Below, in pieces: positions 1-8,353 of a DNA stretch of 64,000 nucleotides; within the stretch, counting starts at the first letter, position 1, and each line of letters begins with the position of its first letter. The DNA is from Candidatus Sphingomonas phytovorans. Its GTDB lineage: Bacteria; Pseudomonadota; Alphaproteobacteria; Sphingomonadales; Sphingomonadaceae. The stretch is from NCBI GenBank assembly GCA_029202385.1, contig CP119314.1, positions 2,668,501 through 2,732,500 of the forward strand, given 5' to 3'. The notes beneath the pieces were generated by a model, which saw only the letters and a list, made by a program, of their open reading frames with translations, did no database searches and was not told where the DNA came from. The position numbers and the translations under genes were made by a program.

Positions 1-1432
1 CGCCGCCCATCAGCACGAAGCTGTCTTTGGTCCCGCCGCCCTGCGACGAGTTGACCACCAGCGAGCCCTCCTTGAGCGCAACGCGAGTCAGGCCGCCGGG
101 CACCACCTGGACTCCCCTGGAACCAGTCAGCACGAAAGGCCGGAAATCGACGTGACGCGGGGCGAGGCCGCTGTCGCTCAGGGTGGGCACGGTCGACAGC
201 GCGAGCGTGGGCTGCGCGATATAGCGGTGCGGCTCAGCGATCAGCGCGGCGCGGAAGGTTTCGATCTCTGCCCTGGTCGCGGTCGGGCCGACGAGCATGC
301 CATAGCCGCCCGAGCCGTCGACCAGCTTCACCACGACATCCTCGAGATTGTCGAGGACGTATTTCAATGCCTGCGGCTCGCGGCAACGCCAGGTCTCGAC
401 ATTGGGCAGCTTCGGCTCGCCGCCCGAATAGAAACGGACGATCTCCGGCATGTAGCTGTAGATTGCCTTGTCGTCGGCGATGCCGTTGCCCGGCGCGTTG
501 AGCAGGGCGACATTGCCCGCAGCATAAGCGGCGATCAGGCCAGGCACGCCGAGCATCGAATCCGGGCGAAACACCAAAGGATCGAGATAGTCGTCGTCGA
601 TACGGCGGTAGATCACATCGACCTTCACCCGGCCGGCAATGGTGCGCATCCAGACGATATCGTCGTCGACCACCAGGTCAGCCGCCTCGACCAACTCGAT
701 GCCCATCGAATCCGCGAGGAAGCTATGTTCGTAATAGGCCGAGTTGTAGTGGCCGGGCGTCAGCACGACACAGACCGGATTCTGGCCCGAGCCGTGCGGC
801 GCGACCGACTTCATCGTCTCAAGCAGCCGGTCGGGATAGCTGTCCACCGCCGCCACGCGGAAGTCGCGGAACAGTTCGGGACAGAGGCGCAGCATCGCCT
901 CGCGATTTTCGAGCATATAGCTGACGCCGGAGGGCGTGCGGGCATTATCCTCGAGCACGAAGAATTCGTCGGGCCCGGTGCGGACGAGATCGATGCCGCA
1001 GATATGGGCCCAGATGCCGTGCGGCGGCCGCATGCCGGCAATCTCCGGGCGGAATTGCGGGTTGCCGAAGATCAGGTCCTCGGGAAGGACACCCGCCTTG
1101 AGGATCTTCCGATCGCCATAGATGTCATCGAGGAACGCGTTGATCGCCTCGACCCGCTGCACCAGCCCTTCGGACAGGCGCGACCATTCGTCGGCGAGGA
1201 AGATGCGCGGGACGATGTCGAACGGGATGATGCGTTCCGACGCGTCGCTGTCGCCATAAACCGCGAAGGTGATGCCGAGCTGGCGGAAGGTCGCCTCGGC
1301 CGATTGCTGGCGGCGGCGCAATTCGGCGTCGGGCGTCTCCTCAAGCCAGTCGCCAAGCGCGGCGAGTTCCGGTCGCGGCGTGGTCGAGCCGCTCTGCCCC
1401 ATGATCTCGTCAAACGCGCGTCGTGTCCCCAT
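1..1432 (-). CDS. Circularly permuted type 2 ATP-grasp protein (N-terminal 477 codons; continues off the window)
   Basis: Reading leftward from ATG at 1432 gives an open frame to the window edge. It begins MGTRRAFDEIMGQSG and contains segments typical of the circularly permuted ATP-grasp family (DUF404/DUF407): FAVYGDSDASERIIPFDIVPR, IWAHICGIDLVRTGPDEFFV (binding-site region), VVLTPGHYNSAYYEHSFLAD, and near the edge VKLVDGSGGYGMLVGP, the glycine-rich nucleotide-binding loop. ATP-grasp enzymes couple ATP hydrolysis to carboxylate-amine or carboxylate-thiol ligation. This family is uncharacterised but commonly sits with alpha-E and transglutaminase-like genes; those would lie beyond the left edge if present. 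The start is the first ATG in frame before the conserved block; the frame stays open for several codons upstream, so the exact start is moderately certain. The frame is intact and codon use matches the GC-rich chromosome. Confidence 0.9.
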   Translation of the reverse strand, partial: MGTRRAFDEIMGQSGSTTPRPELAALGDWLEETPDAELRRRQQSAEATFRQLGITFAVYGDSDASERIIPFDIVPRIFLADEWSRLSEGLVQRVEAINAFLDDIYGDRKILKAGVLPEDLIFGNPQFRPEIAGMRPPHGIWAHICGIDLVRTGPDEFFVLEDNARTPSGVSYMLENREAMLRLCPELFRDFRVAAVDSYPDRLLETMKSVAPHGSGQNPVCVVLTPGHYNSAYYEHSFLADSMGIELVEAADLVVDDDIVWMRTIAGRVKVDVIYRRIDDDYLDPLVFRPDSMLGVPGLIAAYAAGNVALLNAPGNGIADDKAIYSYMPEIVRFYSGGEPKLPNVETWRCREPQALKYVLDNLEDVVVKLVDGSGGYGMLVGPTATRAEIETFRAALIAEPHRYIAQPTLALSTVPTLSDSGLAPRHVDFRPFVLTGSRGVQVVPGGLTRVALKEGSLVVNSSQGGGTKDSFVLMGG

Positions 1433-2014
1433 AGAAACGGTAAAGCCCCCGTATGACCGCCTGGTTCCATGCTGCGATGTTTTGCTGCGGCGCACAAGGG
1501 GCGTTCTTCACGCCGTAAAATGTCCGGGCGCCGATGGTCAAAATCGAACGCTTGGTACCCGCGTGCCAGAGGCGCGAACGGCCCTTTTTTAGTCAACGAT
1601 GGGAAGGCTGGCCGGCCCGGAAGACGAGAAGCATGCAGAATCTTTAGGCAAGGTAATTGTCGATATCGGCCTCTGTCACGCCTCCCCCTTGGGACACCCG
1701 ATCCGCCGAAAGGCCAAGGTTTGGCATACCCATCGATCGGACTGGAATAGCAGCATAAATATTCTCATCGTTTTTCTAACTGACATATTCAGCCACCGCG
1801 TGCCTCCATGCGCAGTTTCACATCTACCGCTTGCAACCGCGAGTCATTCAATCCGGATATGGACTCTTTCAGAGAAAAGCATACGTTTCATCATAACACG
1901 AATCGAAAGCTCTAAAATCGAAGCGCTTTATCGACGAGCAGGCAGCAGTCGTTATTACATTTTCCTGACTTTAATCGATGTTCAATTTACGTTCCGTGAC
2001 GCCAAGGAGTCGAT
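1433..2014. other. Intergenic region upstream of the radical SAM gene
   Basis: About 580 bp without a convincing gene. The left third is GC-rich like the ATP-grasp gene. From about 1640 rightward the sequence turns AT-rich, with runs such as ATAAATATTCTCATCG and TTTCATCATAACACG, and stays so into the radical SAM gene. An open frame starting at 1599 crosses the region and overlaps the radical SAM gene in another frame; it has no ribosome-binding site and no recognisable features, so I read it as spurious. I looked here for a short precursor peptide ending in Cys-rich sequence and saw none. A promoter for the radical SAM gene must lie here, but I cannot define -35/-10 boxes with confidence. Confidence 0.5.
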
Positions 2015-3073
2015 ATGCTCGAAATGGCAATTGCAGGCGAAGCTCGCATTCATGAACAAATGGATCATTCCGCGAATATCTTGCATGAAGCGAAGGGCTT
2101 GCGTTTTATCTGGCTCGAGCTGACCCAACATTGCAACCTTCGATGCCGCCATTGTTACACCACGTCATCGCCCGCCAGGCCGCACAACGACATTGATTGG
2201 CTCGACCTGCTTGTTCAAGCCAAGGCACTGGGCTGCGAGGGCGTTCAGTTCATCGGAGGCGAGCCGCTAACGCACCCCAGAATCAACGACTATATCACGT
2301 TCGCCGGCGAGAACGGGTTCTCGAATATCGAGATATTCTCAAATGCCGCCCTTCTGGGCGAGGGGATTTGCCAGCTCATGGCCAAATTCGGCGTGCAACT
2401 CGCCACCTCATTTTACTCTGCGGATGCTCGCAAGCACGATGCCATAACATTGACTGATGGAAGCTTCGACCAGACAGTTTCCGGCATCAAATTGGCGCTT
2501 GAGTACGGCATTCCCATTCGAGTGGGACTGATAAATCTGGAAGACGAAACGCAAGCGTCCGTTCGAGATGATATCGAAATAACGATGATTTACCTTGAGC
2601 AGCTTGGCATAAGCCGACAGAGAATCGGTGTCGACAATGTCAGGCCCGTCGGGCGAGGAAGCAAGATAACGCCTTTCGTATCGCAATCCGAAACGCTGTG
2701 CGGCGGATGCTGGAAGGGAACGCTTGCTGTTTCGTTCGATGGGAATTGCTATCCCTGCATTTTCTCGCGCCATGAGAATGTCGGGAATATTCGGGCATCA
2801 ACGTTGAGCGAGATTGTGGAGGGCGCGGCGCTAACTGACTTTCGCATTGCATATGCGGAGGAGGCGATGGCGAACACCATCAACGCCGACTGCACCCCTG
2901 AGTGCAACCCCGCTGGATGCACTCCAGTATGCGCGCCCTCCGATCCATCCGAGTGCAATCCCTGGGGATGCGGCCCCTTGTGCACGCCCGGCACGCCGAG
3001 TTGCATTCCGGGCAATGGCTGCCGACCCAGCGACGAATGCCCGCCGCATACCTGCCCCCCACGCAAGAATTGA
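2015..3073 (+). CDS. Radical SAM/SPASM-like enzyme with an 11-cysteine Cys-X-Pro C-terminal tail
   Basis: 352 aa. ATG at 2015 follows AAGGAG at 2004-2009. The 4Fe-4S motif is CNLRCRHCY (Cys40, Cys44, Cys47), followed by FIGGEPLTHP, the SAM-binding GGEP block. A SPASM/twitch-like cluster region follows: CGGCWKGTLAVSFDGNCYPC, then a Gly-Asn pair (VGNIRA). Radical SAM enzymes of this architecture usually modify ribosomal peptides by thioether or C-C cross-linking. After about residue 291 the protein changes character: residues 292-352 carry 11 cysteines, every one the first residue of Cys-X-Pro (CTP, CNP, CTP, CAP, CNP, CGP, CTP, CIP, CRP, CPP, CPP). The tail could be an in-cis substrate, a metal-binding segment or a disulfide-rich anchor; the sequence does not decide. 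A small zinc-ribbon-like gene starts 6 bp downstream. Composition is AT-richer than the neighbours, which suggests transfer. I am confident of the superfamily; the function is unknown. Confidence 0.9.
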   Translation: MLEMAIAGEARIHEQMDHSANILHEAKGLRFIWLELTQHCNLRCRHCYTTSSPARPHNDIDWLDLLVQAKALGCEGVQFIGGEPLTHPRINDYITFAGENGFSNIEIFSNAALLGEGICQLMAKFGVQLATSFYSADARKHDAITLTDGSFDQTVSGIKLALEYGIPIRVGLINLEDETQASVRDDIEITMIYLEQLGISRQRIGVDNVRPVGRGSKITPFVSQSETLCGGCWKGTLAVSFDGNCYPCIFSRHENVGNIRASTLSEIVEGAALTDFRIAYAEEAMANTINADCTPECNPAGCTPVCAPSDPSECNPWGCGPLCTPGTPSCIPGNGCRPSDECPPHTCPPRKN

Positions 3074-3079
3074 TCGCTC

Positions 3080-3358
3080 ATGCCCTGGTTCAAATATGGC
3101 GACTATCTCAAGCATTGCGATCAGCCCTGCTACGATGAAGTGCTCGCGACAGGGAGCCCCGTCGCGTATCAGGGCATTTATCAATGCTCGAGGTGTAGCG
3201 GTGAAATCGTGATGCGCCCCGGCCAGCGCCTGCCCGAGCATGCCGAATGCAACATGTTGGGAAAAGTGGGCTGGCGGCTTATCGTGTTCGCGGACTCAAA
3301 ACCCAAATGGTCCGGGACGCTGAAGAATCCAAACTGGACCGAGGACGTCGATATTTAA
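3080..3358 (+). CDS. Small zinc-ribbon-like protein downstream of the radical SAM gene
   Basis: 92 aa, ATG at 3080, six bases after the radical SAM stop, so almost certainly co-transcribed and probably translationally coupled. The core GIYQCSRCSGEIVMRPGQRL has a CXXC knuckle in the setting Gly-Ile-Tyr-x-Cys-x-x-Cys-x-x-Glu-Ile seen in small bacterial zinc-ribbon proteins. Possible second ligands are His and Cys in LPEHAEC. An N-terminal CDQPC (Cys13, Cys17) adds another pair. No signal peptide or membrane segment, so cytosolic. It might bind or deliver the radical SAM tail, act as a recognition element, or be unrelated. It shares the AT-richer composition of the upstream gene. Family assignment is by local resemblance only. 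Confidence 0.75.
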   Translation: MPWFKYGDYLKHCDQPCYDEVLATGSPVAYQGIYQCSRCSGEIVMRPGQRLPEHAECNMLGKVGWRLIVFADSKPKWSGTLKNPNWTEDVDI

Positions 3359-3373
3359 TCAATCGGCGACCCT

Positions 3374-3453
3374 ATTGCTCGCCGTAAATCTCTTCGATCT
3401 TGCGCGGTTCCGCTCCTGCCAGCGTGCTGACGAAACCAAGCGCCTGCTTCTAC
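3374..3453 (-). pseudogene. Possible 3' remnant of a displaced gene
   Basis: On the minus strand, directly after the dsbD stop, a short frame between two stops reads KQALGFVSTLAGAEPRKIEEIYGEQ and then a stop. It looks like the C-terminal end of an ordinary protein but has no start and no upstream continuation: dsbD occupies the sequence immediately upstream in another frame. Composition is GC-rich like the chromosome, and the AT-richer radical SAM module ends right beside it. I infer a leftover gene end at an insertion or replacement junction. I do not recognise the parent protein, and a 25-residue frame can arise by chance. Confidence 0.3.
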
Positions 3454-3456
3454 CCG

Positions 3457-5502
3457 TCAAGAGCCGAGCGCCGCCAGTATTCCGGGTGTGAGGACCTGCG
3501 GCAGCACCTGGGGTTCGGCGACGCCGGGCGCGTAATAGAGGTAGAGCGGCACGCCGGCGCGGTTGTGCGCCTGGATGAAGCGGCCAAGCGTGGGATCGCC
3601 GTCAGTCCAGTCGCCGACCATCACCGCGACCTTGTGCGCGGCGAAGGCGGATTGAGTCGCCTCGGTCTCGATCGCCACCTTTTCGTTGACCTTGCAGGTC
3701 AGGCACCAGTCGGCGGTGAAATAGGCGAACACCGGCCTGCCCTCGGCGCGGAGCGTGGCGAGCCGCGCCTCGCTGAACGGCTCGGCCGCACCGGCCGTCT
3801 TCGCGCCAGCGACGTCGGGGCGGTGCGCGGTCGCCGCGAGCCAGATGCCGCCCGCGACGATCGCGAGCAGCAGCGCGATGGCGACGATACCGAAGCTCAG
3901 CCCGCGCGCCTGGCGGCGGCCGGCCGCCCACAGTACAACCGCCGCGCCGAGTGCGACGAGCAGCCCCTGAGTCATGCCGTCAACCCCGGTCTGGCGGCCG
4001 AGCACCCACACCAGCGCGATGGCGGTGAGCCACATCGGGATCGAGAGGAAACGGCGGAACGTCTCCATCCAGGCGCCCGGTTTGGGCAGGCGCTTGCGCA
4101 GCGCCGGCACGAAGCCCAGCGCCAGGAAGGGCAAGGCAAGCCCAAGCCCAAGCCCGGCGAAGACCGCGAGCGCGGCGGGCCAGGGCAGGATCAGCGCCGC
4201 CCCCAACGCCGCGCCCATGAACGGGCCGGTGCAGGGAGTCGCGATGAACGCTGCCAGCGCGCCGGTCGCGAAGGCACCGCCGGCACCACCGGCCTGATTG
4301 ACGAAGCGCGGCGTGGGAATTTCGAACAGGCCGCCGAGGTTCAGCGAGAGCGTCACGGTGAGCAGCAGCAGCAGCATGATCGCCCGCGGATCCTGAAGCT
4401 GGAACGCCCAGCCGACCGCGCTGCCGCCAGCCCGGAGCGCGAGGATCGCACCGCCCAGCGCCACGCATACCGCGACCACGCCCGCGGTATAGGCGAGCGC
4501 CTCGTGCCGTGCCGAGCGTTCATCGAGATGCCCGCGCGCGAGGCTGAGCGCCTTCAGGCTCAGGATCGGGAAGACGCAGGGCATGATGTTGAGGATCAGC
4601 CCGCCAAGCATCGCACCGGCAAAGGCGATCAGCGTCGCCATCAGGACACCGTCCGGAATGCCAGTCGAAGAGGCTGCGACGGTTCCCGCCGCCGCCGTCA
4701 CCATCAACCCCTGCCCCGGCGCGATCCGCAGCACGCCGACCAGCGGCCCCGCGCCGCCGCCGGGCGCCGCCTTGGTCTCGACCACCACCCGATCACCGTC
4801 GCGGGACACCTTCTGTCCGGCAGCATAATCGACCAGGCCAGTCGTGACCGGGAAGAAATAGGCATCGGCCAGGGGCGCGCTCGCGGGATAGGGGATGGCG
4901 ATCCGGATTTGTCCGGCCGCCGCCTGGAAACTCGCCTTCGCATCGAGCGGCTTCGGGATCGCGCGGCGCCAGGCATCGAAACGCGCGCGGGATTCGGCCG
5001 CGACCGCGCCGTCGCCGATGGTCAGGTCGACGGACAGATCGGCCTCCTCGGGTACGCAGACCGTCTTGGTGCAGACGAGATACTGCGCATGAAGCTTCAC
5101 CGGCAGCGCGGTTCCCGGCGCGAGCCCGGCCGGTATCCTGAGCGTGACCAGCGGCGCATAGGGCGCCTCGAACACATAGTTCATCAGGCCGGCCATCAGC
5201 AGCATGCCCGGAACCGGATAGGCCGGCTCGCCCGCGGTCACACCCTTGGGCAGAGTCCATTTGAGCGTCGCCGGGAAACCAGCGTCGCCAGGATTCTGCC
5301 AATAGCCGTGCCAGCCAGGCTCTGGCCGCGAGTCGAGCGCGAGCGTCACGTCCTGCCCGGGGGCGGGCGTCATGCTCTCGGCGACCAGGCGCATCGCGAG
5401 GTGCGGGCCCTTGCCAAGGGCGCCCGGCGCCTCCGCCGGGGCACTTGCCGCCGCGAACATCGCGGCCAGCATCGTCACAATCAGGTAACCGAACGCGCGC
5501 AT
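3457..5502 (-). CDS. dsbD: Thiol:disulfide interchange protein DsbD/ScsB-type (protein-disulfide reductase)
   Basis: 681 aa from ATG at 5502 (MRAFGYLIVTMLAAMFAAAS), chosen because a signal peptide follows at once; a longer frame upstream has no such features. Three domains in order: a periplasmic N-terminal DsbD-alpha-like domain with the pair CTKTVC; a central membrane domain of about eight helices, including IMPCVFPILSLKALSL and FIATPCTGPFMGAALG with the two conserved membrane cysteines; and a C-terminal thioredoxin domain with FTADWCLTCKVNEK (CXXC near residue 595). It passes electrons from cytoplasmic thioredoxin across the inner membrane to periplasmic thiol proteins. Divergent from phoK, whose GTG lies 80 bp away. 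Length and motifs are complete. Confidence 0.96.
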   Translation of the reverse strand: MRAFGYLIVTMLAAMFAAASAPAEAPGALGKGPHLAMRLVAESMTPAPGQDVTLALDSRPEPGWHGYWQNPGDAGFPATLKWTLPKGVTAGEPAYPVPGMLLMAGLMNYVFEAPYAPLVTLRIPAGLAPGTALPVKLHAQYLVCTKTVCVPEEADLSVDLTIGDGAVAAESRARFDAWRRAIPKPLDAKASFQAAAGQIRIAIPYPASAPLADAYFFPVTTGLVDYAAGQKVSRDGDRVVVETKAAPGGGAGPLVGVLRIAPGQGLMVTAAAGTVAASSTGIPDGVLMATLIAFAGAMLGGLILNIMPCVFPILSLKALSLARGHLDERSARHEALAYTAGVVAVCVALGGAILALRAGGSAVGWAFQLQDPRAIMLLLLLTVTLSLNLGGLFEIPTPRFVNQAGGAGGAFATGALAAFIATPCTGPFMGAALGAALILPWPAALAVFAGLGLGLALPFLALGFVPALRKRLPKPGAWMETFRRFLSIPMWLTAIALVWVLGRQTGVDGMTQGLLVALGAAVVLWAAGRRQARGLSFGIVAIALLLAIVAGGIWLAATAHRPDVAGAKTAGAAEPFSEARLATLRAEGRPVFAYFTADWCLTCKVNEKVAIETEATQSAFAAHKVAVMVGDWTDGDPTLGRFIQAHNRAGVPLYLYYAPGVAEPQVLPQVLTPGILAALGS

Positions 5503-5582
5503 CGCCCATCCTTGTCGGCAGTCACCCACTCGCCCATAGCGGCAGGCGGGGTGCATTGCACCTGAGCGCGGAGAAACAACAC

Positions 5583-7244
5583 GTGAAAAGATTGGCATCG
5601 ATCGCCACCCTGGCCGCCATCGCCTTGTCGGCCCCGCTCCAGGCCCAGGAAACGCCCCCGCCAAGCGCCGCAGCCGCCCCCCGGACCCCGCCGAAGCTGA
5701 TCGTCACCATCTCGGTCGATCAATTCTCCGCCGACCTGTTCGCCGAATATCGCAACCGCTTCACCGGTGGCTTTGCGCGGCTGCTGAACGGCGCGGTCTT
5801 CCCCTCGGGCTATCAGAGCCATGCCGCGACCGAGACCTGCCCAGGCCATTCGACCATCCTGTCCGGGTTCCGCCCCGAACATACCGGCATCATCGCCAAC
5901 AACTGGACCGACCTGAAGACACCGCGGGCCGACAAGCAGGTCTATTGCGCCGAGGACGAGAGCGTGCCCGGCAGCACCTCCTCCAAATATACCGTGTCAG
6001 ACAAGCATCTGCTCGTCCCGACGCTCGGCGAGCGGATGAAGGCGGCGAACCCGGCGGCGCGCGTCGTGTCGGTCGCCGGCAAGGACCGCGCGGCGGTGAT
6101 GATGGGCGGCCACAAGGTGGACGAGCTCTGGTGGTGGAACGGCAAGGCGTTCGTATCCTATGCCGGCCGCGTCGCGCCGCCGGTGGTCGAGCGTACCAAC
6201 ACGACCGTGTCGGCGCTGATCGCGCAGGCGCAGGGGCCGCTCGACGAACCCGATTTCTGCCTGCCGCACGACCGCGCCATCCCGGTCGGCGGCGGCAAGA
6301 CCGTCGGCAGCGGCCGGTTCGAGCGGGCCGCCGGCGACGCGGGCAAGTTCCGCGCCTCGCCCGCCTTCGACGCCGCGATCCTCGCGCTCGCCGCCGGCAT
6401 GGTCCAGGACATGAAGCTCGGCCAGGGCAGCACGACCGACCTGATCGCGGTCGGCGCCTCGGCCACCGACTATGTCGGCCATGGTTATGGCACCGAGGGC
6501 AATGAGATGTGCGTGCAACTCGCCAATCTCGACCGGTCGCTCGGCTCCTTCTTCGACGTGCTCGACAAGACCGGGGTGGATTACGCCGTCGTGCTCACCG
6601 CCGACCACGGCGGCCACGACCTGCCGGAGCGTAACCGCGACCACGGCATTCCCGAAGAAGCGCGGATCGACCCGAATTTCACCCTGGCCGGCATCGGCGA
6701 GCACATCATCGCCAAGCTGAAGCTCAAGGTCGCCGGCCCGCTGCTCTACGGCGATGCCGGGTCGGGCGATGTCTGGATCGACCCGAAGCTGACCAGGGAG
6801 CAGCATGCCGCTGTCCTGAAGGAAGCGCTTGCCCGAATCCGCGCCCATCCGCAGGTCGCCGACGCCCTCCCCGCCAGCGCGATCGCGGCGACGCCGAGCC
6901 CGAGCGGCCCGCCCGAAACCTGGACATTGCTCCAGCGTGCCCGCGCTTCCTATTACGCACCGCGATCGGGCGACATTCTTGTCGCGATGAAGCCGCGCAT
7001 CACGCCGATCGCCGATCCGACCAGGGGCAGCGTCGCGACCCATGGCAGCTTCTGGGATTATGACCGCCGGGTGCCGATCCTGTTCTGGCGCAAGGGCATG
7101 ACCGGGTTCGAACAACCCTTGTCGGTCGAAACGGTCGACATCATGCCGACGCTCGCCGGCCTGATCGGCCTGCCGGTCTCAGCGCCCAAGCCGGATGGCC
7201 GGTGCCTGGATCTCGATGCGGGCCCGGGTTCGACCTGCCCCTGA
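5583..7244 (+). CDS. phoK: PhoK-type secreted alkaline phosphatase (nucleotide pyrophosphatase superfamily)
   Basis: 553 aa from GTG at 5583, preceded by GCGGAGAA, giving a clean signal peptide (KRLASIATLAAIALSAPLQAQ). An in-frame ATG further upstream would bury the signal peptide, so I reject it. Alkaline phosphatase superfamily metal-site motifs are present: TISVDQFSADLFAEYR (metal Asp), SHAATETCPGHSTILSG (nucleophilic Thr), SATDYVGHGYGTEG and VVLTADHGGHDLPER. The C-terminal part has GSVATHGSFWDYDRRVPILF and ends near the disulfide segment DGRCLDLDAG. The sequence closely resembles the Sphingomonas phosphatase PhoK/SPAP as I recall it. It hydrolyses phosphomonoesters in the periplasm or outside the cell. 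No Pho box was identified upstream. Confidence 0.94.
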   Translation: MKRLASIATLAAIALSAPLQAQETPPPSAAAAPRTPPKLIVTISVDQFSADLFAEYRNRFTGGFARLLNGAVFPSGYQSHAATETCPGHSTILSGFRPEHTGIIANNWTDLKTPRADKQVYCAEDESVPGSTSSKYTVSDKHLLVPTLGERMKAANPAARVVSVAGKDRAAVMMGGHKVDELWWWNGKAFVSYAGRVAPPVVERTNTTVSALIAQAQGPLDEPDFCLPHDRAIPVGGGKTVGSGRFERAAGDAGKFRASPAFDAAILALAAGMVQDMKLGQGSTTDLIAVGASATDYVGHGYGTEGNEMCVQLANLDRSLGSFFDVLDKTGVDYAVVLTADHGGHDLPERNRDHGIPEEARIDPNFTLAGIGEHIIAKLKLKVAGPLLYGDAGSGDVWIDPKLTREQHAAVLKEALARIRAHPQVADALPASAIAATPSPSGPPETWTLLQRARASYYAPRSGDILVAMKPRITPIADPTRGSVATHGSFWDYDRRVPILFWRKGMTGFEQPLSVETVDIMPTLAGLIGLPVSAPKPDGRCLDLDAGPGSTCP

Positions 7245-7298
7245 CGAAGGCGCCGGGACGGTTGACGAGGGCGTGGCGCTGATTGATGTTGGGCCCCG

Positions 7299-8309
7299 AT
7301 GACCGCTTCCTCAGCCGCGCTCGCGTCCGTCCCGGACCATCTGCCCCATATCCGCGGGCTTGAAGATTATTGGGCGCGCTGCACCTTCAGGTCGCAGGCG
7401 GAGGCGAACCGGGAAACCCAGTCGCGCCCGTTGCTCGACGTGCTGGGTCTCGGGCTTGAGCAGACGCTGAAATATCTTGGCGCCGAACAGCCCGATTTGC
7501 CGACATTCCAGGCCTGGGTCCTGGAAACCGCCGGGGAGCCCGACCCCCTGAAGGTCGCGCGCTATCATGCATGGCTCGACGGCGCGCCACCGCCGGACGG
7601 GATCGCGCAGAGGTTGCGGGCGATCGACGAGGCTCCGCCCGTTCTCGACCGGGAGGATCTGGCGCATTGGGACGAGCATGGCTTCGTCATCCTGCGTCAG
7701 GCAATCACCCCGGATCAGGCCAGCGCGGCCGAGGAACTGCTCTGGCGGCAGGTGAACGCGACGCCGGACGACCCGGAAAGCTGGTACGAACGCCGCCCCA
7801 ACGGCATCATGGTCCAGCACTTCCAGGATTCAGCGATGGAAGCGGCGCGACAATCGTCACGGGTGCACAAGGCATTCGCCCAGCTCTGGGGAACCGCCGA
7901 CCTCTGGATGATCACGGACCGGCTGAGCTTCAACCCGCCCGAGCGGCCGGGTTTCACCTTTCCCGGGCCGAACCTGCATTTCGACATGAGCCTTGCCCTG
8001 CCGATCCCGTTCGCGACCCAGGGCATCCTCTATCTGACCGAGACCACCGGGGACCAGGGCGCGCTTCAGCTTGTGCCGGGTTTCCATCACGGAATCGAGG
8101 ACTGGCTCGAAAGCGTGGGCGATGGGGACCCGCGGACGATCGACCTGAGCGACCGGGCCGTGCCGATCGGCGCCGGTGCGGGCGACCTCATCCTCTGGCG
8201 GCAGGACCTGCCCCACGGCGCAAGCCCGAACCGCGCCGCCCGGCCGCGCATGGCGCAATATGTGAACATGTATCCGGCGGACCTGACGTCAAATCCGGTA
8301 TGGCGGTAG
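7299..8309 (+). CDS. Phytanoyl-CoA dioxygenase (PhyH) family protein
   Basis: 336 aa, ATG at 7299. The C-terminal two thirds fit the Fe(II)/2-oxoglutarate-dependent PhyH fold: HFDMSLALPIPFATQGILYL supplies the His-x-Asp facial-triad pair, and LPHGASPNRAARPRMAQYVN the distal His and the Arg that binds 2-oxoglutarate. An N-terminal segment (residues 1-110) precedes DEHGFVILRQAITPDQASAAEELL, the usual entry into PhyH domains. No signal peptide, so cytosolic. Substrate cannot be inferred; PhyH members hydroxylate acyl-CoAs, amino acids and natural products. It stands alone 54 bp after phoK on the same strand and may share its transcript. Confidence 0.88.
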   Translation: MTASSAALASVPDHLPHIRGLEDYWARCTFRSQAEANRETQSRPLLDVLGLGLEQTLKYLGAEQPDLPTFQAWVLETAGEPDPLKVARYHAWLDGAPPPDGIAQRLRAIDEAPPVLDREDLAHWDEHGFVILRQAITPDQASAAEELLWRQVNATPDDPESWYERRPNGIMVQHFQDSAMEAARQSSRVHKAFAQLWGTADLWMITDRLSFNPPERPGFTFPGPNLHFDMSLALPIPFATQGILYLTETTGDQGALQLVPGFHHGIEDWLESVGDGDPRTIDLSDRAVPIGAGAGDLILWRQDLPHGASPNRAARPRMAQYVNMYPADLTSNPVWR

Positions 8310-8353
8310 CGCGGCCCCGCCAGCGGGATCACATCCGCCCCGGACGTCACAAT

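Noticed and set aside
152..1456. 434-codon plus-strand frame opposite the ATP-grasp gene
   Set aside because: Arg/Asp-rich composition typical of antisense frames in GC-rich DNA; the minus strand encodes a recognisable ATP-grasp protein.
1599..2123. 174-codon frame upstream of and overlapping the radical SAM gene
   Set aside because: No ribosome-binding site or recognisable motif, and it overlaps the well-supported radical SAM start in another frame. Considered as a precursor peptide but lacks a Cys-rich core.
3400..5565. 721-codon plus-strand frame across dsbD
   Set aside because: Antisense shadow: extremely rich in Arg, Gly, Glu and His with no domain, opposite an intact DsbD.
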